Of a DNA stretch of 64,000 nt, positions 24,407 through 32,269 are shown in pieces (the first letter of the stretch is position 1; every line of letters starts with the position of its first letter). The stretch comes from Arthrobacter sp. PsM3 (lineage in GTDB: Bacteria > Actinomycetota > Actinomycetes > Actinomycetales > Micrococcaceae). The stretch covers positions 1-64,000 of the forward strand of contig NZ_JARUXE010000006.1 in assembly GCF_030433895.1 (NCBI RefSeq), given 5' to 3'. The notes under the pieces were generated by a model. It ran no database searches, was not told the DNA's origin, and saw only the letters and a list, made by a program, of their open reading frames with translations. A program made the translations under genes and the position numbers.

Positions 24407-25723
24407 CTAGTCGACGCCCTTGATTTTGACCACGAATACAGCACCCATCAGCCCGATCACCGCGGCGGCCACGTACAGCGAAACGTAGCCTCCCCACATC
24501 GTGACGAAAGGGAAGGCGATGAGCGGCGCGAGCACCTGGGGCAGGGAATTGGCGATGTTGAGGACGCCCAGATCCTTTCCGCGGCTTAGTGCCGTCGGGA
24601 GCACCTGGGTGATGAGGGCGAAATCCACCGCAAGGTAGCAGCCGAAGCCGATCCCCAGCACGGAGGCGCCAAGGAGTGCCCCCGGCCAGGTCGGCGCGAA
24701 CGCCAGGATCAGCGAGGCCACTGCGATGATGACGGAGGAGACGATCACGAGCGGCTTCCGTTTCCCCATTCGGTCGCTCAGCCGGCCGCCGATCACGCTG
24801 GTGATGATCACCGTCACGGCATAGAGGCCTGTCAGGATCAGCACACCGAACTCCGGTGCGATGCCCTGCGTCTCCTCAAGATGGACGGCGTCCTTGAGAA
24901 AGAAAAGCAGGTAGAGGGTGACCATGTGGTTGCCGATGTTCACCAGGAGCCGGGTCAGCCAGGCCCAGCCGAAGTCCGGGTACAGCACCGGGGAAATCCA
25001 GAAGCCCCGGGCGAAACCAGCCAGGCTGAACGGCGGGCACGCCCCGGCGGGGAGCGCGACGTCGTCGTTCCTGAAGAAGTAGAGCAGGACCCCGGCCAGC
25101 AGAGCCACGGCGCAGACCAAATAGCCGACGGCGAAGTTTCCGGTCACCGCTGCAGCGATCACCGCGCCGACAAGGATTCCGACGGTCTGGCCCATGGCGC
25201 CGAGGCCGCCCACCGTGCCACGCTGGGCCACGGGCACGCGGTCCGGGACGGCCGCGGTAATGGCGGCATAGGCGCCGTTGCAGCCCGCCTGGACGAGGCA
25301 CCAAAGCAGCGTCATGATGGCAACATTGGGTGCCCCGGCGAGCGCGATCAGGGCCGCGGCGCCAAGGATGGCGCCGAAGAGGACCCACGGCACCCGGCGT
25401 CCCAGGCGTGAGGTGGTGCGGTCGCTGAACGCACCGAACAATGGATTGGCCACGAGGGAGACCGCCGCCCCCGCCCCGGTCACGAGGGCGAGGATGGCCT
25501 CTTTGTCGCCCGCGCTGAACGCTTCCGCCTGCTGGCCGAGCAACACCTGGAGCGGGGCGAAGAACGCCGCGTTGATGCCCAGGTTGACGAGGACGACGCC
25601 GGCAATCCAGACGGGACGGACCGCCCGCTCAGGCTCGGCGAGCGCAATCGCGGTCGGGCTTCCCGCAGCGAGGCCGACACGGGTTGGGTCCGGAGCTTCT
25701 CCGGATAGATCGGACAGGCTCAT
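24407..25723 (-). CDS. Major facilitator superfamily transporter
   Basis: About 438 residues with twelve membrane segments. The loop motif DRTTSRLGRRVPWV (between helices 2 and 3) and its repeat DRMGKRKPLV (between helices 8 and 9) identify the MFS; the first resembles sugar-transporter (GPH/SV2-like) permeases. I use the ATG at 25721-25723, preceded by GGGGGAACC, rather than a start 11 codons upstream. Substrate unknown. The RraA-like gene is divergent, 105 bases away. Confidence 0.85.
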   Translation of the reverse strand: MSLSDLSGEAPDPTRVGLAAGSPTAIALAEPERAVRPVWIAGVVLVNLGINAAFFAPLQVLLGQQAEAFSAGDKEAILALVTGAGAAVSLVANPLFGAFSDRTTSRLGRRVPWVLFGAILGAAALIALAGAPNVAIMTLLWCLVQAGCNGAYAAITAAVPDRVPVAQRGTVGGLGAMGQTVGILVGAVIAAAVTGNFAVGYLVCAVALLAGVLLYFFRNDDVALPAGACPPFSLAGFARGFWISPVLYPDFGWAWLTRLLVNIGNHMVTLYLLFFLKDAVHLEETQGIAPEFGVLILTGLYAVTVIITSVIGGRLSDRMGKRKPLVIVSSVIIAVASLILAFAPTWPGALLGASVLGIGFGCYLAVDFALITQVLPTALSRGKDLGVLNIANSLPQVLAPLIAFPFVTMWGGYVSLYVAAAVIGLMGAVFVVKIKGVD

Positions 25724-25828
25724 GTAATTCGGTTCCCCCGGAAACGGCTGACGCACGCAAGATCAATGTGCAGCCAGACTATCGTGGGGACCACGATCCG
25801 CCCCCTATTTCCAGCATGAGGAGAACCG

Positions 25829-26305
25829 ATGGCTGCATCCGCCGTTAATACCGCCGATCTCTATGACGTGCGGGGTGAGGAGCTCGACTCCGTGGCCCTG
25901 CAGTTCCAGTCGCTCGGCGGGCACACGCATTTCAGCGGCCCGGTCCGGACCATCCGCTGCTTTGAGGACAACGCCCTGGTCAAGTCCACCCTCGCGACGC
26001 CCGGCGGCGGAGCAGTCCTGGTGGTAGACGGCGGCGGCTCGCTGCGCACGGCCCTGATGGGGGACCTGATCGCGGCGAGCGCCGTCGCGAACGGCTGGGC
26101 CGGCGTCGTCATTAATGGCGCCATCCGCGACAGGACGGCAATCGCCGGGCTGCCGCTCGGGGTCAAGGCGCTGGGCAGCAACCCCCGCAAGAGCGCCAAG
26201 GCGGGCGCCGGCGAGAGCGACGTGGAACTGGAGATCGACGGCGTCGCCCTCCGGCCCGGCGCGATGATCTGGTGCGACCCTGACGGGATCCTGGTTGAGC
26301 GGTAG
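25829..26305 (+). CDS. rraA: RraA-family protein (RNase E regulator / HMG aldolase fold)
   Basis: A 158-residue protein of the RraA fold. GDLIAASAVANGWAGVVINGAIRDRTAIAGLPLGVKA contains the R-D pair and surrounding glycines found in both RraA and 4-hydroxy-4-methyl-2-oxoglutarate aldolases. In actinobacteria such proteins are annotated as inhibitors of RNase E activity, but aldolase or oxaloacetate decarboxylase activity is equally possible. AGGAG-like bases precede the ATG. Two bases after its stop a palindromic element begins. Confidence 0.8.
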   Translation: MAASAVNTADLYDVRGEELDSVALQFQSLGGHTHFSGPVRTIRCFEDNALVKSTLATPGGGAVLVVDGGGSLRTALMGDLIAASAVANGWAGVVINGAIRDRTAIAGLPLGVKALGSNPRKSAKAGAGESDVELEIDGVALRPGAMIWCDPDGILVER

Positions 26306-26307
26306 CC

Positions 26308-26370
26308 CGCCGAGGTGATTCTCCGCGCCCATAACTCGGAACGTGATGGGCGTGAAGTCTCACCTCGGCG
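26308..26370. repeat. Palindromic element, 59-bp type (copy 1), overlapping a gene end
   Basis: CCGAGGTGA / TCACCTCGG outer arms (perfect, extending to 11 bp), eight-base spacers, inner GCCCAT / ATGGGC, 13-base loop; core 26310-26368. It lies between convergent genes. The TGA of CCGAGGTGA read on the minus strand is the stop of the DUF559 gene. Confidence 0.9.
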
Positions 26371-27292
26371 TCCAACCACGGGAGAGGAGGGCACGCCGGA
26401 CCCTCCCGACGACCGCAGGGCGCTCTCCGGCCAGATCTTCCTTTGAGACCCTCACCTCGACCCAGCCCAGCCGGTCCGTGGTCCGTGCACGGCCAATGTC
26501 GCGCAGGTGCTGCCCAGGCTCGCCGTGATGGACCCCGTCGTACTGCAGCGCTACTCCGAACGCCGGATAGGCTGCGTCGGGCCACAACTCCGGCGCTCCG
26601 GCCGGGCCCCAGACCACGTAGTTGAGCTTCGGCTCCGGCAGGCCGCCGCGGACGACGGCGAGGCGCAGATGCGTCTCCGGCGGGGAATCCGCGCCGACGC
26701 GCACGAACCCGAGCGCTTCCCGCGCCCTCCGGATGTTCCTGGCTCCGGGGTGCTGGAGCAGCATCCGATTCAGCGCTTCGATGCTCGACAGGGCTGCCCG
26801 GGGTGAAGGGAACTCCGGACCGTGTTCGGACACCAGGGAGTCCCCGGCAGCCACGAGATCATCCAGCGCCAGAGTCGCAGCCAGGTCAAGGAAGGTGCGT
26901 TCGGGCGAGGTAACCCGGACGCCGTCGAGCATCACGACGTCCCCGGGTCCCAGCGCGAGGCGGTGCCCCGACACGTTCACCCGTTTCGGGATACTGCCGC
27001 CCCGCGGCCGGGCAAGGTGGATCCGCCAGTCGCAGTCTGCCCCTGCAGGAAGGCCGACGCGCCAGATCCTCGCCGCAGTGAGGTGGCAGAGCACGGTACA
27101 TGCGTCGAGTTGGCAGTAGGCCCTCAGCGCTGCGGCGCCATGGGCGCTGCTGCCGGCCGAGATGCGGATGCCGCGGGACACGGTGATCAGGTCCTGGGCG
27201 CGGGTCCGCTTCCGCGGGATCCCGGCCGCGTCGGCAGCCAGGACGGAGAACGAGCCATCCGCCAGCAACGTTGGGAGCTCAATTCGGCGCAT
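26360..27292 (-). CDS. DUF559-type protein (AbiEi-like / VSR-endonuclease-like)
   Basis: A 310-residue protein. The N-terminal third reads like the winged-helix AbiEi-type module (ISAGSSAHGAAALRAYC...HLTAARIWRVGLP). The C-terminal third contains GVALQYDGVHHGEPGQHLRDIGR, the DUF559/very-short-patch-repair nuclease-like motif (QYDG...). Such genes are numerous in Arthrobacter genomes and lack a known partner; a defence or toxin-antitoxin link is speculative. The last two residues (Pro-Arg) and the stop codon come from the palindromic element. Confidence 0.7.
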   Translation of the reverse strand: MRRIELPTLLADGSFSVLAADAAGIPRKRTRAQDLITVSRGIRISAGSSAHGAAALRAYCQLDACTVLCHLTAARIWRVGLPAGADCDWRIHLARPRGGSIPKRVNVSGHRLALGPGDVVMLDGVRVTSPERTFLDLAATLALDDLVAAGDSLVSEHGPEFPSPRAALSSIEALNRMLLQHPGARNIRRAREALGFVRVGADSPPETHLRLAVVRGGLPEPKLNYVVWGPAGAPELWPDAAYPAFGVALQYDGVHHGEPGQHLRDIGRARTTDRLGWVEVRVSKEDLAGERPAVVGRVRRALLSRGWTPR

Positions 27293-27601
27293 TCCCCCAT
27301 CATGATGGGATCCGGCGCCGCCCGCTTAAGTTATCCACAGCCCGCGGCCACCCGCCCTCCACAGTTCTGGGGCGATGGCCGCCGAGGTGAGAGTTGACGC
27401 CCATCGCGAGGCCGGACATGGGCACGGACTCGCACCTCGGCGTTGCCCGATGGCGGTGGCCGCCCAGGGTGCCCGCACTCCCGGCCAAACTGTATGTTTC
27501 CTCTCACTTTTTTCGGCGTGTGACAGGCGTCGCTCCGGCCCCGGTGTAAGACTGGGTAGCTGCGGCGCAGGCCGTGGAACGCGAAATGCCGAGGGAGCCA
27601 G
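27293..27601. other. 309-base divergent region between the DUF559 and sugar porter genes
   Basis: No gene. From left: a perfect 14-bp palindrome CCCATCATGATGGG (about 27297-27310), an isolated DnaA-box-like TTATCCACA (about 27331-27339), the 59-bp palindromic element copy 2, and an AT-richer stretch (27485-27515) that should hold the sugar porter promoter. I could not place convincing -35/-10 hexamers. Confidence 0.5.
27381..27441. repeat. Palindromic element, 59-bp type (copy 2)
   Basis: Outer arms GCCGAGGTG / CACCTCGGC, eight-base spacer GAGTTGAC, inner GCCCAT / ATGGGC, 13-base loop. It lies in a divergent intergenic region. A 7-bp direct repeat CGATGGC occurs near both flanks (27373-27379 and 27448-27454), but not immediately adjacent. 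Confidence 0.88.
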
Positions 27602-29053
27602 ATGACAACCACCCAAGACCAGACCGCAGCCAAGATCCCCCAGCGGGTCATTTGGCTGGCCGTGGCGGGCGCCGTCGGCGGCTTCCTCTTCGGCTTCGAC
27701 TCCTCAGTCGTCAACGGCGCCGTCGACGCGATCAAGGACGAGTTCGCGCTCAGCGAGGCCGTGACCGGCTTCGCCGTGGCCGTGGCCCTCCTCGGCTGCG
27801 CGGCTGGTGCCTACCTGGCCGGCAAGGTCGCTGACAGGTACGGCCGCATCCCTGCCATGAAGCTCGGTGCGCTGCTGTTCCTGGTCAGTGCGATCGGGAC
27901 CGGCTTCGCCTTCAGCGTGTGGGACCTCATCTTCTGGCGACTCGTCGGCGGCTTGGGCATCGGCCTGGCCTCCGTGATCGCGCCGGCGTACATTTCCGAA
28001 ATCTCCCCGCGCCACGTCCGCGGCCGCCTGGCCTCGCTCCAGCAGCTCGCCATCACCACGGGCATCTTCGCCGCGCTGCTATCGGACGCCCTGTTCGCAA
28101 ACTTCGCTGGCGGCGCCGGCCAGGACCTCTGGTTCGGCCTGGAAGCGTGGCGCTGGATGTTCATGGCCGCCGCCGTCCCAGCCGTCGTCTACGGCTGGAT
28201 TGCCTTCACCCTGCCGGAGTCACCGCGGTTCCTCATCTTCCAGGGCAAGGACGATGAAGCCCTCAAAATCTTCCAGTCCATCGCCCCGAACGAGGACACG
28301 GACCGGCACCTGCGCGACATCAAGAATGCCATCGAGGAGGACAAGCTCGCTGGCCAGAAGGGCTCGCTGCGCGGCAAGGCCTTCGGTCTGCAGCCCGTGG
28401 TGTGGATCGGCATCATCCTGTCGGTGCTGCAGCAGTTCGTCGGCATCAACGTGATTTTCTACTACTCGACCACCCTGTGGAAGGCCGTCGGATTCCAGGA
28501 AAAGGACTCCCTGACGATTTCCGTCGCCACCGCGATCACGAACATCCTCGTGACGCTCGTGGCGATCGCCCTGGTGGACCGGATCGGCCGCAGGCCCATC
28601 ATGCTCGCGGGTTCCATCGGCATGGCCGTCTCGCTGGGCACCATGGCGCTGGCATTCGGCTCCGCCACCGGAACCGGGGACGCAATTTCGCTGCCCGGCG
28701 CATGGGGGCCTGCTGCGCTGGTTGCCGCCAACGTCTTCGTGATCAGCTTCGGCGCCTCCTGGGGCCCGCTCGTCTGGGTGCTGCTGGGCGAGATCTTCCC
28801 GTCGCGGATCCGCGCCCGCGCCCTGGGCCTCGCGGCGGCCGCCCAGTGGATCGCCAACTTCGCCATCACCCTGAGCTTCCCGGTCATGGCGGCGGCTTCC
28901 CTGCCCCTGACTTACGCCATGTACGCGATGTTCGCGGCGGCGTCATTCTTCTTCGTGAAGTTCAAGGTGCCGGAGACCAACGGAATGTCCCTGGAGCACG
29001 CCGAGACCCTCTTCGTCCCGAAGGGTTCCGCGAAGGCCTCCGCCCAAGCCTGA
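27602..29053 (+). CDS. Sugar porter family MFS transporter
   Basis: A 483-residue sugar/proton symporter-type MFS protein with twelve membrane helices. It shows family signatures: DRYGRIPAMKLGALLF after helix 2, ISEISPRHVRGRLASLQQLAITTGIF, PESPRFL before the central loop, DRIGRRPIML and PETNGMS at the C terminus. These match the PROSITE-type sugar transporter pattern of XylE/GalP relatives, so uptake of a hexose or pentose is likely. GAGGGAG precedes the ATG. Confidence 0.92.
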   Translation: MTTTQDQTAAKIPQRVIWLAVAGAVGGFLFGFDSSVVNGAVDAIKDEFALSEAVTGFAVAVALLGCAAGAYLAGKVADRYGRIPAMKLGALLFLVSAIGTGFAFSVWDLIFWRLVGGLGIGLASVIAPAYISEISPRHVRGRLASLQQLAITTGIFAALLSDALFANFAGGAGQDLWFGLEAWRWMFMAAAVPAVVYGWIAFTLPESPRFLIFQGKDDEALKIFQSIAPNEDTDRHLRDIKNAIEEDKLAGQKGSLRGKAFGLQPVVWIGIILSVLQQFVGINVIFYYSTTLWKAVGFQEKDSLTISVATAITNILVTLVAIALVDRIGRRPIMLAGSIGMAVSLGTMALAFGSATGTGDAISLPGAWGPAALVAANVFVISFGASWGPLVWVLLGEIFPSRIRARALGLAAAAQWIANFAITLSFPVMAAASLPLTYAMYAMFAAASFFFVKFKVPETNGMSLEHAETLFVPKGSAKASAQA

Positions 29054-29088
29054 GACGCACGTACCGCGCCGCGCGTGCGTTTCGACTC

Positions 29089-29147
29089 TCGTGGTGACAG
29101 AAGGCGCCCATGTTCTGCGGGAACATGGGCGTCTTTTGTCACCTCGG
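29089..29147. repeat. Palindromic element, 59-bp type (copy 3)
   Basis: Right outer arm TCACCTCGG is intact; the left arm TCGTGGTGA has two mismatches to CCGAGGTGA. GGTGACA / TGTCACC pair, and the inner arms extend to GCGCCCATGTTC / GAACATGGGCG with a reduced open loop; the 13-base core spacing is kept. It lies between convergent genes and can serve as a bidirectional terminator. Confidence 0.85.
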
Positions 29148-29158
29148 CGGGATGGCGG

Positions 29159-30385
29159 CTACACCACGTGGGGCTCGTGCGCTGTGAGGTAGCGGCGTCC
29201 GCCGAGGACCACGGCAATTGCCGCCACCATGGCCAGCGCGCCCGCGAAGAAGGGCACCTGCGGCCCGAAGTGCTCGCCCAGCTGCGCAGCGGCAAACGGT
29301 GCCATGGCGCCGCCCATCCAGCGCACAAAGTTGTACCCGGCGGAGGCGACCGGCCGCGGCGAATCAGAAACCCCCATGGCCAGCTCCGTGTAGATGGTGT
29401 TGTTGACGCCCAGGAGCGCCCCGGAAACCACCACCAGGACGACGACGGCGGGCACCGAGTGCCCGGCAGCCAGTCCCAGTCCTACGAGGTCCAGCATCAG
29501 CAGGGCCAGCGTGCCGGTGAGGACCCGCACGGCCCCGAAACGGTTCTGCAGCACGGGGGCGGCAAAGACTGAGAAGACGGCGACTGCTACACCCCAGCCA
29601 AAGAACACACCGCCGATCCCGTAGGCGTCCATGCCGAGGATGAAGGGCGTGAAGGCGAGGACGGTGAAGAAGCCGTAGTTGTAGAACAAGCCGCTGGCCG
29701 CCGTCGTCCGGAGCCCTTTGTGCCCCAGCGCGAGGAGCGGATCGCGGAGCCGGACCTTCCGCTCGGGCAGCGGGGTTTTGGGCAGCAGGGCAATAAGGGC
29801 GATGAACGCGGAAGCCATCAGCACGGCGGTGCCGAAGAACGGCGCGCGCCACTGCCAGCCGCCAAGCAGCGCACCCAGGAGCGGGCCCAGGGAAATGCCG
29901 AGGCCGAGGGCGGCCTCGTACAGGATGATCGCCGTGCCTGCCCCGCCCCTGGCGACGCCGACAATGACGGCCAGCGCCGTGGCCACGAACAGGGCGTTGC
30001 CCAGTCCCCAGCCGGCGCGGAAGCCAATGAGCTCGGCCACGCTTCCCGAAGTGCCGGAGAGCGAGGCGAAGACGACGATCACTGCCAGTCCGATCAGCAG
30101 CGTCCGTTTTCCGCCGATCCGGGACGAGACATAACCGGTGATCAGCATGGCGACGGCGGTTACCAGGAAATAGCTCGTAAAGAGCAGCGACACCTGGCTG
30201 GGCGAGGCTTCCAGGTTCTTGGCGATCGCCGGCAGGATGGGGTCCACCAGGCCGATCCCCATGAAGGCGAACACCGCTGCGAGGGCCGTCGCCCACACCG
30301 CCTTGGGCTGTTTGAGCAGTGAGGCCTTCTCAGCCTCAAGGGTTTCTTCCGCTGCCGGCAGGGTGTCGGCGGGCTGGCCGTGCAT
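29159..30385 (-). CDS. MFS efflux-type transporter controlled by MarR
   Basis: A 408-residue MFS protein with twelve helices. The loop SSRIGGKRTLLIG after helix 2 and the conserved RAGWGLGNALF in helix 4 resemble drug/solute exporters of the DHA1-type. The gene lies 51 bases behind a MarR-family gene on the same strand, so it is probably the efflux pump that MarR protein represses. Substrate unknown; typical inducers for such pairs are aromatic or antimicrobial compounds. Confidence 0.87.
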   Translation of the reverse strand: MHGQPADTLPAAEETLEAEKASLLKQPKAVWATALAAVFAFMGIGLVDPILPAIAKNLEASPSQVSLLFTSYFLVTAVAMLITGYVSSRIGGKRTLLIGLAVIVVFASLSGTSGSVAELIGFRAGWGLGNALFVATALAVIVGVARGGAGTAIILYEAALGLGISLGPLLGALLGGWQWRAPFFGTAVLMASAFIALIALLPKTPLPERKVRLRDPLLALGHKGLRTTAASGLFYNYGFFTVLAFTPFILGMDAYGIGGVFFGWGVAVAVFSVFAAPVLQNRFGAVRVLTGTLALLMLDLVGLGLAAGHSVPAVVVLVVVSGALLGVNNTIYTELAMGVSDSPRPVASAGYNFVRWMGGAMAPFAAAQLGEHFGPQVPFFAGALAMVAAIAVVLGGRRYLTAHEPHVV

Positions 30386-30436
30386 AGTCGCACTCCTAAG
30401 TGATGGGTTCTGAATTACGGGATTTTCGGTTGAGTA

Positions 30437-30913
30437 TCAGGCCTGAAGCGTCGCGTTGATCTTGCCGATGACCGGCAGGGCGGCCGCGAGGGTGGCGCGG
30501 TCCCCATCCGAAAGGGACGAGAGGATGCCGGCCATAACGGCGTTTCGGCGCTCATTGGCGGATTCGACGGCGGCACGTCCCGCCGCGGTGAGGGTCACCC
30601 GGACAGCGCGGGAATCGTTGGGATCGGGCTCCCGGCGGGCGAGGCCGGCGCGTTCGAGTTTGATGATCTGTTCCGTGGCGGTGGGTACTCTGACACCCAG
30701 GTTCCGGGCGATTTCGCCCACCCTCGCACCGCTGCCTTCACCGGAGGCGGCGTCGGCGCCGTCCATCAGCATTTTCAGGGTGCTGAGCTGGGCGGCGCTG
30801 AGTTCGCCGTCTGCGTCCAGGCGGCGGACAAGGTAGATGCTATGGCGGAGGGCCTCGCGGAAGTCCTGGGCGAGGGCGTCGAGGCGCGGGTCAGCCGGTT
30901 CACTATCGTACAT
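30437..30913 (-). CDS. MarR-family repressor
   Basis: A 158-residue winged-helix regulator. The DNA-binding part includes VGEIARNLGVRVPTATEQIIKLERAGLARREPDPNDSRAVRVTLTAAG, the MarR signature with its wing DPNDSRAV. Dimerisation helices flank it. The ATG is two bases from tandem palindromic boxes and 8-9 bases after a -10-like TAGGCT, with no ribosome site, so the transcript should be leaderless. The downstream MFS gene is its likely target along with itself. Confidence 0.92.
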   Translation of the reverse strand: MYDSEPADPRLDALAQDFREALRHSIYLVRRLDADGELSAAQLSTLKMLMDGADAASGEGSGARVGEIARNLGVRVPTATEQIIKLERAGLARREPDPNDSRAVRVTLTAAGRAAVESANERRNAVMAGILSSLSDGDRATLAAALPVIGKINATLQA

Positions 30914-30914
30914 A

Positions 30915-30951
30915 GTTAGGTAGCCTAACAGTTAGACGCCCTAACGGTCAA
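30915..30951 (-). promoter_or_regulatory. MarR promoter with two tandem 15-bp operator boxes
   Basis: GTTAGG-TAG-CCTAAC (30915-30929) and GTTAG-ACGCC-CTAAC (30931-30945) are near-identical palindromes at a 16-bp period. On the minus strand -35 TTGACC (30951-30946) and -10 TAGGCT (30927-30922) are spaced by 18 bases. One box fills the spacer, the other covers -10 and the start site. This is a textbook autorepression layout. Confidence 0.8.
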
Positions 30952-30976
30952 TACGCGAAGCTCTCCGTTCCGCCTC

Positions 30977-31035
30977 CCGAGGTGACAGTTGACGCCCATG
31001 GTTTCGAGAAGTATGGGCGCGAACTGTCACCTCGG
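30977..31035. repeat. Palindromic element, 59-bp type (copy 4, best preserved)
   Basis: Outer arms CCGAGGTGACAGTT / AACTGTCACCTCGG are a perfect 14-bp inverted repeat. Inner GCCCAT / ATGGGC flank a 13-base loop. It lies between the MarR promoter and the mtlD terminator. Confidence 0.92.
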
Positions 31036-31048
31036 CAGGGCTTAAATA

Positions 31049-31086
31049 CGCCGACGCCGGGGCTCGGGTGAGCTCCGGCGTCGGCG
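31049..31086 (-). terminator. Terminator of the mannitol operon
   Basis: CGCCGACGCCGG / CCGGCGTCGGCG pair perfectly and the stem continues through GGCTC / GAGCT to a GGGT tetraloop (17 bp with one wobble). On the minus strand it is followed by TATTTAAG. It sits 35 bases after the mtlD stop. Confidence 0.7.
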
Positions 31087-31120
31087 GATAATACAGCTAG
31101 GCTTCGGCGATTGATGCGGA

Positions 31121-32269
31121 CTAGACGGCGGTTTTGGCGTCCTCGACCAGGGCGGAGACGGCCGGGAACAGCGGATGGTCCGGGGCCAGGCCCGTGATCT
31201 TCGCGGTGGCCTCCTCCGCGGTGGAGGACGCCAGGATCTGCCCGAGCTCCACGGCTTCGGCGTCGGCCGGGTCGTTGAAGCGCAGGGCTGCGGCGATCGC
31301 GCCGAGCAGTGCCTCCGGGACGATCCCGCGTTCTGCCAGTTCCGCAGCCGGACCGATGAAGCGTTCGTGCCGGCTGAGCTTGCGCAACGGCGCCCGTCCC
31401 ACCCGGTTCACGGTGTCCGGCAGGTACGGGTTGGAGAAGCGGCCCAGGATCTTCTGGACATAGGCTTCCTGCTCCTCCCGGTTGAAGCCGTGCTTGGCCA
31501 CCAGCAGCTCTTTCGTTTCGTCCAGGACGGCGCGCACATCGGCGGCGACGTCCTGGTCGGCCATGGCCTCGGAAATCTTCCCGAGCCCGGCCTCAAAACC
31601 GAAGTACGCTGCGGCGGCGTGCCCGGTGTTGACGGTGAACAGTTTCCGCTCGATGTACGGCTCCAGGTTGTCCACGAACGTGGCGCCCGGAATGACCGGC
31701 GCCGCCGCACCGAACGGGGTCCGGTCGATGACCCACTCGTAGAACGTCTCCACGGTGACGTCCAGCCCCTGTCCACTTTCCTGGTTGGGCACAATGCGGT
31801 CCACCGCGGTGTTCGCGAAGACCGCCTTGTCAGCGAGGGATCCCGCGGCCGGATCCCACTGGGCCGCCACCTCGGACTTCAGGATGTCCGTGGCGTTGAT
31901 GGCGTTCTCACACGCCATCACCTGCAGCGGAGCGAGTCCGGCAGCCCGGGCGGCGATCCCCTTGGCAATCACAGGGGCCACGAATTTGAGGATGTGCGGC
32001 CCGACGGCGGTGGTGACGACGTCCGCCGTCGCGATCTCGGTGACGACATCCGCCTCCTGGCTGCTGGAGTTCAGCGCCCGGAAGTTCTCCACCGTGCGGA
32101 CCGTGGGATGCTCCCCCACCTCGTGGACCTGGTAGCTGTCCGCGGCGGCCAGCTGGGTGATCAGGTCCTCCGCGACATCCGCGAATACCACCTCATACCC
32201 TGCGTCGTGCAGCAGCAGCCCCACGAATCCGCGCCCGATGTTTCCGGCTCCGAAATGTACAGCCTTCAC
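31121..32269 (-). CDS. mtlD: Mannitol-1-phosphate 5-dehydrogenase
   Basis: A 382-residue NAD-dependent enzyme oxidising mannitol 1-phosphate to fructose 6-phosphate. It begins MKAVHFGAGNIGRGFVGLLLHDAG, the family's nucleotide-binding motif, and contains NTAVDRIVPNQ and the catalytic-helix region ERKLFTVNTGHAAAAYFG. It overlaps the stop of the upstream PTS gene by one base, so the two are translationally coupled. Confidence 0.95.
   Translation of the reverse strand: MKAVHFGAGNIGRGFVGLLLHDAGYEVVFADVAEDLITQLAAADSYQVHEVGEHPTVRTVENFRALNSSSQEADVVTEIATADVVTTAVGPHILKFVAPVIAKGIAARAAGLAPLQVMACENAINATDILKSEVAAQWDPAAGSLADKAVFANTAVDRIVPNQESGQGLDVTVETFYEWVIDRTPFGAAAPVIPGATFVDNLEPYIERKLFTVNTGHAAAAYFGFEAGLGKISEAMADQDVAADVRAVLDETKELLVAKHGFNREEQEAYVQKILGRFSNPYLPDTVNRVGRAPLRKLSRHERFIGPAAELAERGIVPEALLGAIAAALRFNDPADAEAVELGQILASSTAEEATAKITGLAPDHPLFPAVSALVEDAKTAV

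Noticed and set aside
24407..25723. MFS gene as the target of the adjacent TetR protein
   Set aside because: They are neighbours on one strand but no shared operator palindrome could be found between them, so I do not claim control.
27331..27339. Isolated DnaA-box TTATCCACA
   Set aside because: A single box without neighbours or origin genes (dnaA, dnaN) is not an origin.
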